A stretch of DNA of 64,000 bases, from contig OY970377.1 in NCBI GenBank assembly GCA_963718775.1, forward strand, positions 1,302,001-1,366,000, read 5' to 3'. Positions 35,953 to 44,805 of this stretch are shown here, piece after piece. The DNA is from VRUE01 sp963718775. Its GTDB lineage: Bacteria > Actinomycetota > Thermoleophilia > Solirubrobacterales > 70-9. The notes under the pieces were generated by a model. It did no database searches. It was not told the DNA's origin and worked only from the letters and a program-made list of their open reading frames with translations. Position 1 is the stretch's first letter; each line of letters starts with the position of its first letter. Made by a program: the position numbers and the translations under genes.

Positions 35953-37469
35953 CTACTCGGTCGCGAGCTCGCGCATCGAGGGGAAGAGGATGACGTCGCG
36001 GAGGTTGTCGACGCCGGCGAGGATCATCATCAGGCGGTCGATGCCGATGCCCGAGCCGCTCGCGGTCAGCATCCCGTATTCGAGCGCCCGCACGAATTCC
36101 TCGTCGTGCTGGATGCGGGCGACTCCTCGCTGCCGGCTTCCTGGCGCTCGCGCTGGCGGACGAAGTGGCGGTGCTGCATCTCGGGGTCGTTGACGTCGGT
36201 GCCGCCGCCGATGATCTCCATCCCGTCGACGATCCCGTCGAAGGCCTCGCCGAGCAGCTCGGGATGGTCGGGCTGGGGCTTGACCAGCGGCCAGAGGTCG
36301 AGCGGCAGGTCGATCGAGGAAGGTGGGCTGGATCAGCTTCGGCTCGACCAACTTGCCCTGGATCGAGTCGACCAGCGCCGGCCCAGTCCGCTTTCGGGTC
36401 GACGTCGCCGTCGAGCAGCTCGGCCAGCTCGTCGCGGCTCGAGGTGACGATGTCGACGCCGGTCTCCTCGAGGATCGCGTCGCGCAGGGTGACCCGCTTC
36501 CAGGGCGCCTTGAAGTCGATCGTCTCGACCGTCGCGCTCGACCTTCGTCGTGCCCAGCACCTGCTCGACCACGGTCGAGATCAGTCTGCTCGGCGAAGGC
36601 CATCACGCCCTCGTAGTCGGCGCAGCTGAGGAACCACTCGAGCATCGTGAACTCGGGGTTGTGCTGCGGCGAGATGCCCTCGTTGCGGAAGAACTTGCCG
36701 AGCTCGTAGACGTTCTCGAAGCCGCCGACGATCGCCGCGCTTCAGGTAGAGCTCGGTCGCGGTGCGCAGGAAGAGGTCGCGGTTGAGCGCGTTGTGGTGG
36801 GTGGCGAACGGCCGGGCCGCGGCGCCGCCGGTCATCGGCTGCAGGATCGGCGTTTCCAGCTCGACGAAGTCGCGCTCGTTCAGGTAGTTGCGGATCGCCG
36901 CGACCAGCTTCGCCCGCATCGCGAAGATCTCGCGCGAGCGCTCGTTGGCCATCAGGTCGAGCTCGCGCTGGCGGTAGCGGACCTCGGGGTCGGAGATGCC
37001 GTGGAAGAGGTCGGGCGGGTCGCGCAGCGCCTTGGCCAGCAGCGTGCACTCGCGCACCGCCGAGCGCCAGCTGGCCGCGCTTGGTCACGTAGAGGTCGCC
37101 CTCGACGCCGACCGCGTCGCCGATGTCGAGGTCGTCGATCCGCCCGAAGGCCTCCTCGCCGAGCGCGTCGCGCCGGGCGTAGGCCTGGATCGAGCCGGTC
37201 AGGTCGCGGACGTCGAAGAAGACGGTCTTGCCGTGGCCGCGCTGGCCGACCAGGCGCCCGGCGATCCGGTAGGAGAACTGCGAGTGCTCGCCCTCGCCCA
37301 GCTGCTCGGGATCGTGCGCCTCGAGGATCGCCGAGATCTTGTCGCGGTCCGGGAACCCGCCGCGGGATAGGGCTCGATGCCTTCGGCGCGCAGCCGCTCG
37401 AGCTTCGCCCGCCGCACGCTCTCGGTCGAGCCCTCCGAGGGCTCAGCCCTCGAAGGGCACGCCGCTCAT
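35953..37469 (-). CDS. lysS: Lysyl-tRNA synthetase, class II (frame-broken)
   Basis: Charges tRNA-Lys. The N-terminus MSGVPFEG starts at ATG 37469, overlapping the prmC stop (ATGA). It runs into a false TGA caused by one extra T, then SVRRAKLERLRAEGIEPYP. OB-fold anticodon-binding blocks follow (FFDVRDLTGSIQAYARR in the repaired frame), then DLMANERSREIFAMRAKLV, ELETPILQPMTGGAAARPF (motif 1 region), HHNALNRDLFLRTATELYLK, FFRNEGISPQHNPEFTMLEW (motif 2) and the C-terminal DRLMMILAGVDNLRDVILFP (motif 3 region). At least six breaks. Three resolved at base level (GAGCGCGACG, CAGACTGATC, AAGCGCGGCGATC) each contain one extra base. An essential gene, so sequence errors are likely. Confidence 0.93.
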
Positions 37470-38304
37470 GGGGCCAGGCCGACCGTCACCCGCTCGTCGC
37501 CGCGGTAGTCCGTCCGCGTCTCGGCCTCGCGCAGCAGCTCGCGCATCGCCGGGCCGTGGTGGGTGTCGTGCTCGAGCGCCATCCGCCAGCCGCTCGGCGT
37601 TTCGTCGATCAGGCCGCGGATCACGCCGAGGCCGTCGTCGCCGCTGTCGCCCAGCACGGCGATCTCCGGCTCGCGGCGGATCTCCGGCGAGCGCTCGTCG
37701 ATCGAGGTCTCGGTGATGTAGGGCAGGTTGGCGATCAGCAGGTCGACCTGGTCGACGTGGTCGGGGATGCCCTCGGGCCACGGTCACCTCGAGCGGGATG
37801 CCGAGGCGGGCGGCGTTCTCACGCGCCGCCTCGGCCGCCTCCTCGGAGAGGTCCGAGGCGGTCACCCGCAGGTCCGGCCGCTCGCTGAGCAGGGCCAGGG
37901 CGATCGCGCCCGAGCCGGTGCCGACCTCGTGCACGCGGGCGCCCTTCGGCAGCTCGACGCCGACGGCGACCAGCAGCTCGGTCTCGCGGCGCGGGATCAG
38001 CACCCGCTCGTCGACGGCGATCTCGATCTCGCGGAAGCGGCAGCTGCCGAGGATGTACTCGAGCGGCTCGCGCTCGCTGCGCCGCGCGACGAGCCGTTCG
38101 ATTTCCTCGCGCACCTCGGCGGAGATCGCGGTGGCGCCGTCCAGCTCCAGGTCGTCGACGCTCGATCGCCAGCGCCTTCGCCACCAGCACCTTCGCGTCC
38201 GCCTCCGGCGTCTCACAGCCGGCCGCGGCAATCGACTCCGTTGCTTGCTTCACCATCTCACCGGCGCTCGCCATCAGCGACGCTCCTTCCGTCTGGGCTT
38301 CCAC
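37466..38304 (-). CDS. prmC: Release-factor glutamine methyltransferase PrmC (frame-broken)
   Basis: Methylates the GGQ glutamine of peptide-chain release factors. Blocks: EREPLEYILGSCRFREIEIA, DERVLIPRRETELLV, the SAM-binding motif VHEVGTGSGAIALALLSERP and DLLIANLPYI. The catalytic NPPY signature is therefore NLPY here, in an otherwise clear gene. The frame shifts near 38160 and 37785. It ends at TGA 37466 with the lysS ATG overlapping. The start is ATG 38304 or ATG 38274. It follows lgt by 3 nt in the same operon. Confidence 0.88.
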
Positions 38305-38307
38305 GGC

Positions 38308-39102
38308 TACAACCCCGCTACGGGCCTGATCGGATCGGTGGGAGCCACGCGCGACAGGCTACCGTGTCGGCGCCGCACCGCGGCGATCCAGATCGCCCCG
38401 GCGAGCATCATCGCCAGGCTCTCCCACTGCGCGGTGGTCAGCCCCAGCGCCACGGCGTCGTTGCGGCGCAGGAACTCGACCAGGAAACGCTCGGCGCCGG
38501 CGTAGACGCAGGTAGATCGCGAAGAGCACGCCGGCCCGGAAGCGATCGCGGAGCTGCCAGAGGATCCAGGCGCCGAGGCCCATCGCCAGGGTCTCGTAGA
38601 CCGGCGTCGGGTGGACCGTGCTGGTCGGTGGGCACGGTGCCGTCGGGGTAGGACATCGCCCAGGGCCCGTCCCAGGCCTTGCCGTAGTCGCCGTCGCCGG
38701 AGAGCTGACAGCCGACAGCGGCCGATCGCGTAGCCGAGCGCCAGCGCCGGCGCGGCGAGGTCGAAGCAGGGCGAGACCGAGGAAGTCGCGGTACCAGGCC
38801 CAGAGCAGGACGGCGAGGGCGCCGCCGATCGCGCCGCCGTACCAGACCAGGCCCGAGCCGGAGAAGAGGTTGCCGAGCAGGTCGTCCTTGACGCTGTCGT
38901 AGTTCTGGATGACGAAGTAGACGCGCGAGCCGACGATGCCGCCGATCAGCGCCGAGAAGCCCATCTCATAGGCCCAGTCGACCGGCTTGCCGATCTCCCC
39001 CAGGCGCTTCCAGATCAGCGCCCCCGCGGCGAGGAAGGCGAGCGCGAACATCAGGCCGAAGGTCTGCAGCGTGAGCGGGCCGATGTGGAGCTCGGGGTAC
39101 AC
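38308..39102 (-). CDS. lgt: Prolipoprotein diacylglyceryl transferase (frame-broken)
   Basis: Transfers diacylglycerol from phosphatidylglycerol to the lipobox Cys of prolipoproteins. GTG 39102 opens VYPELHIGPLTLQTFGLMFA. Transmembrane helices and SALIGGIVGSRVYFVIQNY follow, then SGSGLVWYGGAIGGALAVLL (conserved Lgt region), and GDGDYGKAWDGPWAMSYPDG and RFRAGVLFAIYL in shifted frames. The repaired C-terminus (AGAERFLVEFLRRNDAVALG) ends at TAG 38308. Three or more single-base breaks. Translated literally, the upstream argF gene appears fused to it, but a TGA 2 nt before the GTG in the neighbouring frame is the probable real argF stop. Confidence 0.9.
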
Positions 39103-39104
39103 GC

Positions 39105-39994
39105 TCAGCTCGCCGAGCAGCATCTCGAGCAGCGCCTTCTGCGTGTGCAGGCGGTTCTCGGCCTGATCCCAGACGGCGGAGCGCTCGCCGTAGAGCACCT
39201 CGGCGGTGATCTCCTCGCCGGGGTGGGCGGGCAGGCAGTGCAGGACGACCGCGTCGTCCTTGGCCGCGGCGAGCAGGTCGGCGTCGACCCGGAAGGGCGC
39301 CAGGTCGGCGCGGCGGCGCTCGGCCTCGGCCTCGTCGCCCATGCTGACCCAGACGTCGGTGTAGATCGCGTCGGCGCCGGCGGCGGCGTCGCGCGGATCG
39401 CCGGTCAGCTTCGCCTCGTGGCCCTCCTCCAGCTGGTAGCCGGGTGGCGCCGCGACGACCACTTCGACGTCCGGCCAGCTCACCGGCGATCGCCAGCGAG
39501 CGGGCGACGTTGTTGCCGTCGCCGACGTAGGCGAGACGCAGGCCGGCGAGGTCGCCGCGGCGCTCGCGCAGGGTGAGCAGGTCGGCCAGCGCCTGGCAGG
39601 GGTGGTGGAGCGGCGTGAGCGCGTTGACGACCGGCACCTCGGCGGTGGCGGCCAGCTCGGCGACCGCCTCGTGCGAGCCGGAGCGGATCACGATCGCGTC
39701 GACGTAGCGCGAGAGGACCCGCGCCGTGTCGCCGACCGACTCGCCGCGCGAGAGCTGCAGCTCGTCGCCGCGCAGCACGATCGGGGTCGCGCCCAGCTCG
39801 GCGACGCCGACCTCGAAGGAGATCCGCGTCCGCGTCGAGGGCTTCTCGAAGACGAGGGCGATGCTGCGCCCGGCCAGCGCCTCGGCGCCGAGCCGCTCGC
39901 GGCGGCCGGCTTTCAGCGCCGCGGCGCGGTCGAGCAGCTTGCCGAGCTCGAAGGCGCCCAGCTCTTCGCCTGTGAGGAAGTCACGCTTCTTCAA
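39105..39994 (-). CDS. argF: Ornithine carbamoyltransferase (one or two frame breaks)
   Basis: Makes citrulline from ornithine and carbamoyl phosphate in arginine biosynthesis. The start is TTG 39994 (KKRDFLTGEELGAFEL). Signature blocks: FEKPSTRTRISFE (carbamoyl-phosphate binding STRT), LSRGESVGDTARVL, TPLHHPCQALADLLTL (HPxQ) and VLHCLPAHPGEEI (ornithine-site HCLP). An extra base near 39480 shifts the frame between AIAGE and SWPDVEVVV. A second near 39110 hides the stop. TAGTAT (40003-40008) 8 nt before the TTG suggests a leaderless transcript heading the argF-lgt-prmC-lysS operon. Confidence 0.93.
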
Positions 39995-40000
39995 GCAGCG

Positions 40001-40008
40001 GATACTAC
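40001..40008. promoter_or_regulatory. Overlapping divergent -10 boxes
   Basis: Only 18 nt separate the argF TTG (39994, minus) and the EEP GTG (40013, plus). The sequence GATACTAC supplies TAGTAT on the minus strand (40003-40008) and GATACT on the plus strand (40001-40006). Each is 6-8 nt before its start codon, so both mRNAs would be leaderless and their polymerases mutually exclusive. Confidence 0.45.
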
Positions 40009-40012
40009 GGCG

Positions 40013-40863
40013 GTGGAATTCACCGCCGTCAGCTGGAACCTCTTCCACGGCCGCGACTTCCCGCCCGACCCGGCGCTCTTCACCTGGCGCTCGCGGCTGC
40101 TGCGGATCGAGGAGCGAAACGACGACCCACGTGCAGGTCAACCGCGACCTCAGCGCCGAGTTCGCGGCGATGCTGGCCGGCGCCGAGTGGGATGTCGCGC
40201 TGCTGCAGGAGTGCCCGCCGCGCTTCGCGGCGCCGCTCGCCGCGCGCCTGCGGCGCCGAGTCGCACCGCGTGCTCACCTCGCGCAACTCGTTCGCCCCCT
40301 GCGCACCCTCGCCGCCCGCCTCAACCCCGACCTGATCGCCTCCGGCGAGGGCGGCTCGAACCTGACCCTGGTGCGCGCGGCGGGCCGCTGGGGTGATCGT
40401 CGAGCGGCGTGAGCTGGCGATCCACGAGGGCAAGCCGGAGCGGCGCGCGATGGCGTTCACTCGCACCGCGCTGCGCAGGCAGCTCTGCGTCGCCAACCTG
40501 CACGCGACCAACGACCAGCCCGCACTGGCGGCCGAGGACGTGCTGCGCGCGGCGCGAGGCGCGCGACCGAGTGGGCCGGCGACGCGCCGCTGCTCTTCGG
40601 CGGCGACCTCAACCTGCGCCCAGCCGAGGACCCCGGCGTCTTCGCGGAGCTGCACGAGCGCTTCGGCCTCACCGGGAACGACCGCGCCGCGCGCGATCGA
40701 CCACCTGCTGTCTCGCGACCTGGATGTGGTCGAGGCGCCGACCCCGTGGCCGCCCGAGCGCCGCGAGCTACCCTGCGACGGCCTGGCGCTGCGCCTCTCC
40801 GATCACGCGCCAGTGCAGGCAAGCTTCACGCGACTCCAGCGAACGGGTAAACCCGCCGAATGA
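40013..40863 (+). CDS. Endonuclease/exonuclease/phosphatase (EEP) family protein (frame-broken)
   Basis: Cytosolic EEP-fold hydrolase, metal-dependent. GTG 40013 opens EFTAVSWNLFHGRDFPPD. Further blocks are DVALLQECPPRF (metal Glu), CVANLHATND, LLFGGDLNLRPAEDP (D-x-N), AIDHLLSRDLDV and LRLSDHAPVQASF (catalytic SDH). All catalytic residues of the fold are present once about three extra bases (near 40125, 40255 and 40550) are removed. Substrate could be DNA or a phosphoester metabolite. The stop is at 40863. Divergent from argF. Confidence 0.82.
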
Positions 40864-40905
40864 GATAGTCAGTCCACACCGCGCGACGACCAGGAGGCGA
40901 CGAGC

Positions 40906-41357
40906 ATGGCCACGAAAAAAGAGACCACCGGCAAAAAAGCGAAAAAAGCGAAAGCCGGGCGCTAGCGCCAAAAAAACCAAAGCCGCGCAAAAACCGGCTG
41001 CGAAAAAAGCAAAAGCCAAAACTTCGAAAAAACCGCGCGAGCGACGCGGGCGCGACGACCGGGCTCGACAAGAGCGTCGAGCAGTTCCGCGACAGCCTCG
41101 AGCGCAGCGTCACGCTCAGCCGCGAGCGCCTGCAGGAGGTCGTCGACGACGCGGTCAAGCGCGGCCGGATGACCCGCGGCGACGCCGAGAAGATGCTCTC
41201 CGACCTGGTCAAGAAGGGCCGACGACAGACCGACTCGCTGCTCAAAGAGCTCGAACGACTGGTCCAGCAGGCGCGCAAAGAGGTCGGCGGCCGCGCCGAG
41301 CCGGTCCGCAAACAGGCCACCCAGGCCGCACGTCGCGCCCGCAAGAAGCTCGGTTAA
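40906..41357 (+). CDS. Phasin-like helical protein with Lys/Ala-rich N-terminal tail (frame-broken)
   Basis: About 150 aa. ATG 40906 starts a highly basic tail (MATKKETTGKKAKKAKAG, then ASAKKTKAAQKPAAKKAKAK) resembling histone H1-like or PhaF-type DNA-binding tails. An amphipathic helical domain follows (GLDKSVEQFRDSLERS, SRERLQEVVDDAVKRGRM, GDAEKMLSDLVKKGRRQTDS). The K-rich codons aaaaaa are prone to slippage, and two frame changes lie near 40965 and 41040. The helical part resembles phasin or PHA-granule-associated proteins. A nucleoid-associated role is an alternative. Confidence 0.65.
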
Positions 41358-41359
41358 CG

Positions 41360-42703
41360 GTGGAGGGGGCCACCGGTGAGAAGCCGGCGGCACGCCGGCA
41401 CCGAGGCGAGCAGCTCGAGGTCGAGATCGACTCGCTCGCCTTCGGCGGGCGGGGCCTGGCGCGGTGCGACGGGCTCGTCGTCTTCGTCTCCGGAGCGCTG
41501 CCCGGCGACCGGGTGCGGGTCGAGATCACGAAAGCGAAGAAGCGCTTCGCCGAGGCGCGCACGGTCGAGCTGCTGCGCCCCGGCGCCGAGCGCATCGCCG
41601 ACCGCTGCGTCCACGACGGCGAGCCCTGCCCGGGCGCTCCCTGGCAGGGCCTCCCCTACGAGCAGCAGCTGAGCCAGAAGCGCGAGCAGGTCGACGAGGC
41701 GCTGCGCCGCATCGGCGACCTCGACGGCTTCGAGCTCGAGGAGATCGAGCCGGCGCTCGAACAGTGGCGCTACCGCAACAAGCTCGAGTACTCCTTCGGC
41801 GAGCGCGACGGCGAGCCGATCCTCGGCTTCCACGCCCGCGGCCGCTGGGACCTGATCGTCGACGTCGACGACTGCCAGCTCGCCTCCGAGCGGGGCAACG
41901 CGGCCCGCAACGCCGTGCGCGACTGGGCGCAGCTCGAGTCGATCCCCGCCTATGACGGCCGCGAGCGGCAAGGAGTCCTGCGCAACCTGGCGGTGCGCGA
42001 GGGCTGGCGCACCGGGCAGATCCAGACGCGGCTGGTCACCTCGGCGGCCCGCTTCCCGAAACCGCCGGTCGACCTCCACACCGTGATCGAGGGCGACTCG
42101 GGCGGCACCGACGGGCCGACCGGGGTGCTCGGCGAGGAGCGCCTGCGCGAGGAGCTCAGCGGCCTGCGCCTGGAGATGTCACACGGCGCCTTCTTCCAGA
42201 CCAACACCGAGATGGCCGAGCGCCTCTACGCGATCGCCGCCGAGTACGCCGGCCTCAGCGGCAGCGAGCGGGTCTTCGACCTCTACTGCGGGATCGGCAC
42301 GATCGGCCTGACGATGGCCAAGCGCGCCGGAGAGGTCTGGGGCCTGGAGATCGTCCCCGAGGCGATCACCGACGCCGAGCGCAACGCCGAGCAGAACAAG
42401 ATCGAGAACGCCCACTTCATCGCCGGCAGCGCCCGCACCGGGGTGCGCCCGCTGATCGAGAAGGCCGGTAAACCGGATGTGGTGGTCATCGACCCCCCGC
42501 GCGCCGGCCTCTCGCAGAAGATCGTCCGCCGCGTGCTCGAGTGCGAGGCGAAGAAGATCGTCTACGTCTCCTGCAACCCGACCACCCTGGCCCCCAACGC
42601 CGCCCAGATGGTCGAGGCCGGCTACACCCTGCGCCGCGTCAAGCCGGTCGACATGTTCCCCCAGACCCCGCACATCGAGTGCGTGGCACTGCTGGAGAAA
42701 TAG
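41360..42703 (+). CDS. RNA (uracil-5-)-methyltransferase, RlmD/TrmA family
   Basis: A 447-aa SAM-dependent enzyme that makes 5-methyluridine in rRNA or tRNA. GTG 41360 lies 2 nt after the preceding stop. An N-terminal TRAM domain (LEVEIDSLAFGGRGLARCDG) is followed by a Cys-containing segment CVHDGEPCPGAPWQ, a reduced version of the Fe-S cluster motif of RlmD. Then come the SAM site FDLYCGIGTIGLTMA, VVVIDPPRAGL and the catalytic-nucleophile motif YVSCNPTTLA. It ends with FPQTPHIECVALL. Intact. The target nucleotide is not assignable from sequence. Confidence 0.92.
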   Translation: MEGATGEKPAARRHRGEQLEVEIDSLAFGGRGLARCDGLVVFVSGALPGDRVRVEITKAKKRFAEARTVELLRPGAERIADRCVHDGEPCPGAPWQGLPYEQQLSQKREQVDEALRRIGDLDGFELEEIEPALEQWRYRNKLEYSFGERDGEPILGFHARGRWDLIVDVDDCQLASERGNAARNAVRDWAQLESIPAYDGRERQGVLRNLAVREGWRTGQIQTRLVTSAARFPKPPVDLHTVIEGDSGGTDGPTGVLGEERLREELSGLRLEMSHGAFFQTNTEMAERLYAIAAEYAGLSGSERVFDLYCGIGTIGLTMAKRAGEVWGLEIVPEAITDAERNAEQNKIENAHFIAGSARTGVRPLIEKAGKPDVVVIDPPRAGLSQKIVRRVLECEAKKIVYVSCNPTTLAPNAAQMVEAGYTLRRVKPVDMFPQTPHIECVALLEK

Positions 42704-42706
42704 CGC

Positions 42707-43114
42707 TCAGACCTGAGTGGCGATAGCAGCAAAGCCCGTCACAATGGCGCCGGACATCGCGATGAATCCGAAGACCAATGCGCGCTGAACGCCGTTGATC
42801 TCCATACGCACACCGGCGATTTCTTCTCGCACCCCGGAGAGCTCTCCCCGTACCGCTTTGAATTCATCCTTCATCTCGGTTCGCACGCCGCCGACCTCTC
42901 CGCGCGCCGCTTTGAATTCGTCCTTCATCTCGGTTCGCACGCCGCCGACCTCTCCGCGCGCCGCTTTGAATTCGTCCCTCATCTCGATCCGCACGCCGCG
43001 GATCTCGGCTTCTACCCGATCGAACCGCTGGTCGACTTGATCGAAACCGCGATCGACCTTCTTGCTCAGTTCATCGAGCCGCCCGTCTGTCCATTCCTGA
43101 GCCATTGCCTCCAT
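42707..43114 (-). CDS. Coiled-coil protein with C-terminal membrane anchor
   Basis: 135 aa, almost entirely heptad coiled coil (ELSKKVDRGFDQVDQRFDRV) followed by near-identical 18-residue units EFKAARGEVGGVRTEMKD. A C-terminal transmembrane helix follows (ALVFGFIAMSGAIVTGFAAI). It resembles the DUF1640/hemolysin-XhlA-like small proteins found as membrane-tethered coiled coils. Role unknown. ATG 43114 and ATG 43105 are both possible starts. It is convergent with the methyltransferase gene. Confidence 0.65.
   Translation of the reverse strand: MEAMAQEWTDGRLDELSKKVDRGFDQVDQRFDRVEAEIRGVRIEMRDEFKAARGEVGGVRTEMKDEFKAARGEVGGVRTEMKDEFKAVRGELSGVREEIAGVRMEINGVQRALVFGFIAMSGAIVTGFAAIATQV
42855..43010 (-). 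repeat. 54-nt tandem repeat within the coiled-coil gene
   Basis: Just under three direct units of 54 nt (18 codons), two of them nearly identical at the DNA level (CTCTCCGCGCGCCGCTTTGA recurring at 54-nt spacing). Near-identity suggests recent slippage or unequal crossover and predicts length variation between strains. Confidence 0.85.
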
Positions 43115-43215
43115 GATGATTGCAGGCTAGCCTGAAACTTGTTGTCTGTGGTTGAGCTGGGATTTGAAAAGCGTCACAGCTTCCGCACGAAAGCCAGGCA
43201 ATAGGCTTCCTCGCC

Positions 43216-44004
43216 GTGAGTGACGGGCAGAACAGAGGCTTCGGCGTGGCCGCCGGACTCGATGCCGACGTGGCGAGACCGCTGGCGAAGCGCTGCGCGG
43301 ATCTTGGCTACGGCTTGATGTGGTCGAACGATCATCCTGGGGCCAAGGGCCTGGAGACTCTGGCCGAGTTCGGCGCCGCGGCGCCCGCGCTCGACCTCGG
43401 CGTCGCCGTGATAGCGCTCGACCGCACGCCGCCGGAGACGATCGCCGCCGACGTCGAGCGCCTTGGCCTCGACCCGGCTCGCCTCTGGCTCGGCGTCGGC
43501 GCCGGCTTCTCCAAGAAGCCGCTGACGCGGATGCGCGAGGCGCTGCCCGAGCTACGCGAGGCGCTGCCCGGCGTCCGCCTCGTCCTCGCCGCGATGGGCC
43601 CGAAGATGTGCGCCCTCGCCGGCGCCTCTTACGACGGCGCCTTCTTCAACTGGATGACCCCCGAGTTCGCCGCCGGCGCCCGCGCCAAGGTCGAGGCCGG
43701 CGCCCAGGAGGCGGGCCGCGAGACCCCACCCGTCTTCGGCTACGTCCGCACGGCAGTCGGCCCCGACGCCGCCGAGCGCCTCGCCAAGGAGGAGTCCTTC
43801 TACCGCGACCTCCACGCCGGCTACCGCAACCACTTCGACCGCCTAGCCGAACCCGAGGGCACAGTCGGCGTAGCCGCCGCCGATGCCTCAGATGCCCAGC
43901 AGAAGCTCGCCGCCTACACAGCCCTGGATACGGTCGTGGTCAGAGGACTTGCTTCCGCGAAGGTCGATCCCATGACCGCCGTAGCCGAGTCCGCCGCCCC
44001 CTAA
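43216..44004 (+). CDS. LLM-class flavin-dependent oxidoreductase
   Basis: A 262-aa luciferase-like monooxygenase-family protein from GTG 43216. The N-terminal barrel strand GFGVAAGLDADVARPLAKRC is followed by YGLMWSNDHPGAKGLETLAE, LDLGVAVIALDRTPPETIAA, RLWLGVGAGFSKKPLTRMRE and LVLAAMGPKMCALAGASYDG. These are the strands of the LLM TIM barrel that bind F420 or FMN. It is shorter than the usual 300-350 aa. Given the actinobacterial setting, F420 is a likely cofactor (inference). Intact. Confidence 0.85.
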   Translation: MSDGQNRGFGVAAGLDADVARPLAKRCADLGYGLMWSNDHPGAKGLETLAEFGAAAPALDLGVAVIALDRTPPETIAADVERLGLDPARLWLGVGAGFSKKPLTRMREALPELREALPGVRLVLAAMGPKMCALAGASYDGAFFNWMTPEFAAGARAKVEAGAQEAGRETPPVFGYVRTAVGPDAAERLAKEESFYRDLHAGYRNHFDRLAEPEGTVGVAAADASDAQQKLAAYTALDTVVVRGLASAKVDPMTAVAESAAP

Positions 44005-44010
44005 CCCGCA

Positions 44011-44134
44011 AGGGAGGGACCGGGTGTCCCTCTGGCGCAGCGGCGTCACGATTTTCGCACCGGAGCACTAGGCGAGAGAGACGACGCCCCCGGCGAAAAT
44101 CCCAGCAAGCCGGAGGGGCACCCGGTCCCTCCCT
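44011..44134. terminator. Composite palindrome between convergent genes
   Basis: A 22-nt outer arm (44011-44032) matches 21 of 22 nt of the inverse at 44113-44134. The 80-nt interior holds a second perfect stem GATTTTCGC/GCGAAAATC (44050-44058 and 44093-44101) and a competing pair GGCGTC/GACGCC (44042-44047 and 44083-44088). It is placed between convergent stops, so termination is the simplest role. Confidence 0.6.
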
Positions 44135-44140
44135 CCCCGG

Positions 44141-44746
44141 CTAGTACGGCGGCAAATCCTCGTACCAGTCCCCCAAGGTCTTGAAGGATCGCCAGAAGCG
44201 CTGCTTGGCATCTTCTTCATCAAGCGAATCGTCGATGTCCGGCGTGTAGAGGGCGTCGACGGTCGGCGTGAAAGCCTGGATCTCGCCCTGGCGGGGCTCA
44301 ATCTGGCGGGAGAGGGGGATCTGCAGGTTGTTGAGGACGCGCAGGGCCGGTTCGCCCATGACGACGACGATCTTCGGCTGCACGATCGCGATCTCTTCGA
44401 CGACGCGGCGCAGGCAGGGCTCGGCGGCGAGGTCGGGCTCAGCTATCGGGCACTTGACGCAGAGCGTGCCGTAGACGACCAGGGGATCGATGCCGAGCCG
44501 CTTGAAGCTCTTCATCAGCGCGTTGCCGGCACGACCGTAGAAGGCGACGCCCTCTTCGATCTCCGCGGCAGCGGGCGCGTGCTTGAGCATGAAGACGTCG
44601 GCCTGGGGGTGGCCGGAGCCGAGCACCGGCATCAGCTTGCCGCGCGGGCAGTGCGGGCAGGCCTGCAGCTCGTGGGTCAGGTGGTTGAGCTCGCGGATCG
44701 CGCGCTCGAGGTACTTCTCCCTGATCTCGTCGTCGGTGGCGGGCAT
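44141..44746 (-). CDS. Uracil-DNA-glycosylase-superfamily protein
   Basis: A 201-aa protein of the UDG fold, closest to the Fe-S family 4/5 type. Cluster-type cysteines occur in ACPHCPRGK, CVKCPI and EPCLRRV. The motif-A region GSGHPQADVFMLKHAPAAAE has KHAPAAAE where family 4 enzymes have GEAPGxxE. FYGRAGNALMKSFKRLGI and PKIVVVMGEPALRVL match the fold. Altered motif A means uracil excision is not certain. ATG 44746 is preferred over the longer frame, which overlaps the upstream gene. Confidence 0.75.
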   Translation of the reverse strand: MPATDDEIREKYLERAIRELNHLTHELQACPHCPRGKLMPVLGSGHPQADVFMLKHAPAAAEIEEGVAFYGRAGNALMKSFKRLGIDPLVVYGTLCVKCPIAEPDLAAEPCLRRVVEEIAIVQPKIVVVMGEPALRVLNNLQIPLSRQIEPRQGEIQAFTPTVDALYTPDIDDSLDEEDAKQRFWRSFKTLGDWYEDLPPY

Positions 44747-44805
44747 GGGGCTGGGCGCTCTCTTTGACGAGCCTGCCTCGGCTCCTCTCGCGCGCCCCGC
44801 CTGCA

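Noticed and set aside
38308..39994. Apparent OTC-Lgt fusion protein
   Set aside because: The fused frame arises because the argF stop is hidden by a probable single extra base. A TGA in the adjacent frame followed after 2 nt by GTG fits two ordinary genes, and other breaks in the same operon are single insertions.
42855..43010. CRISPR-like direct repeats
   Set aside because: Units are contiguous 54-nt coding repeats without spacers, inside a coiled-coil gene.
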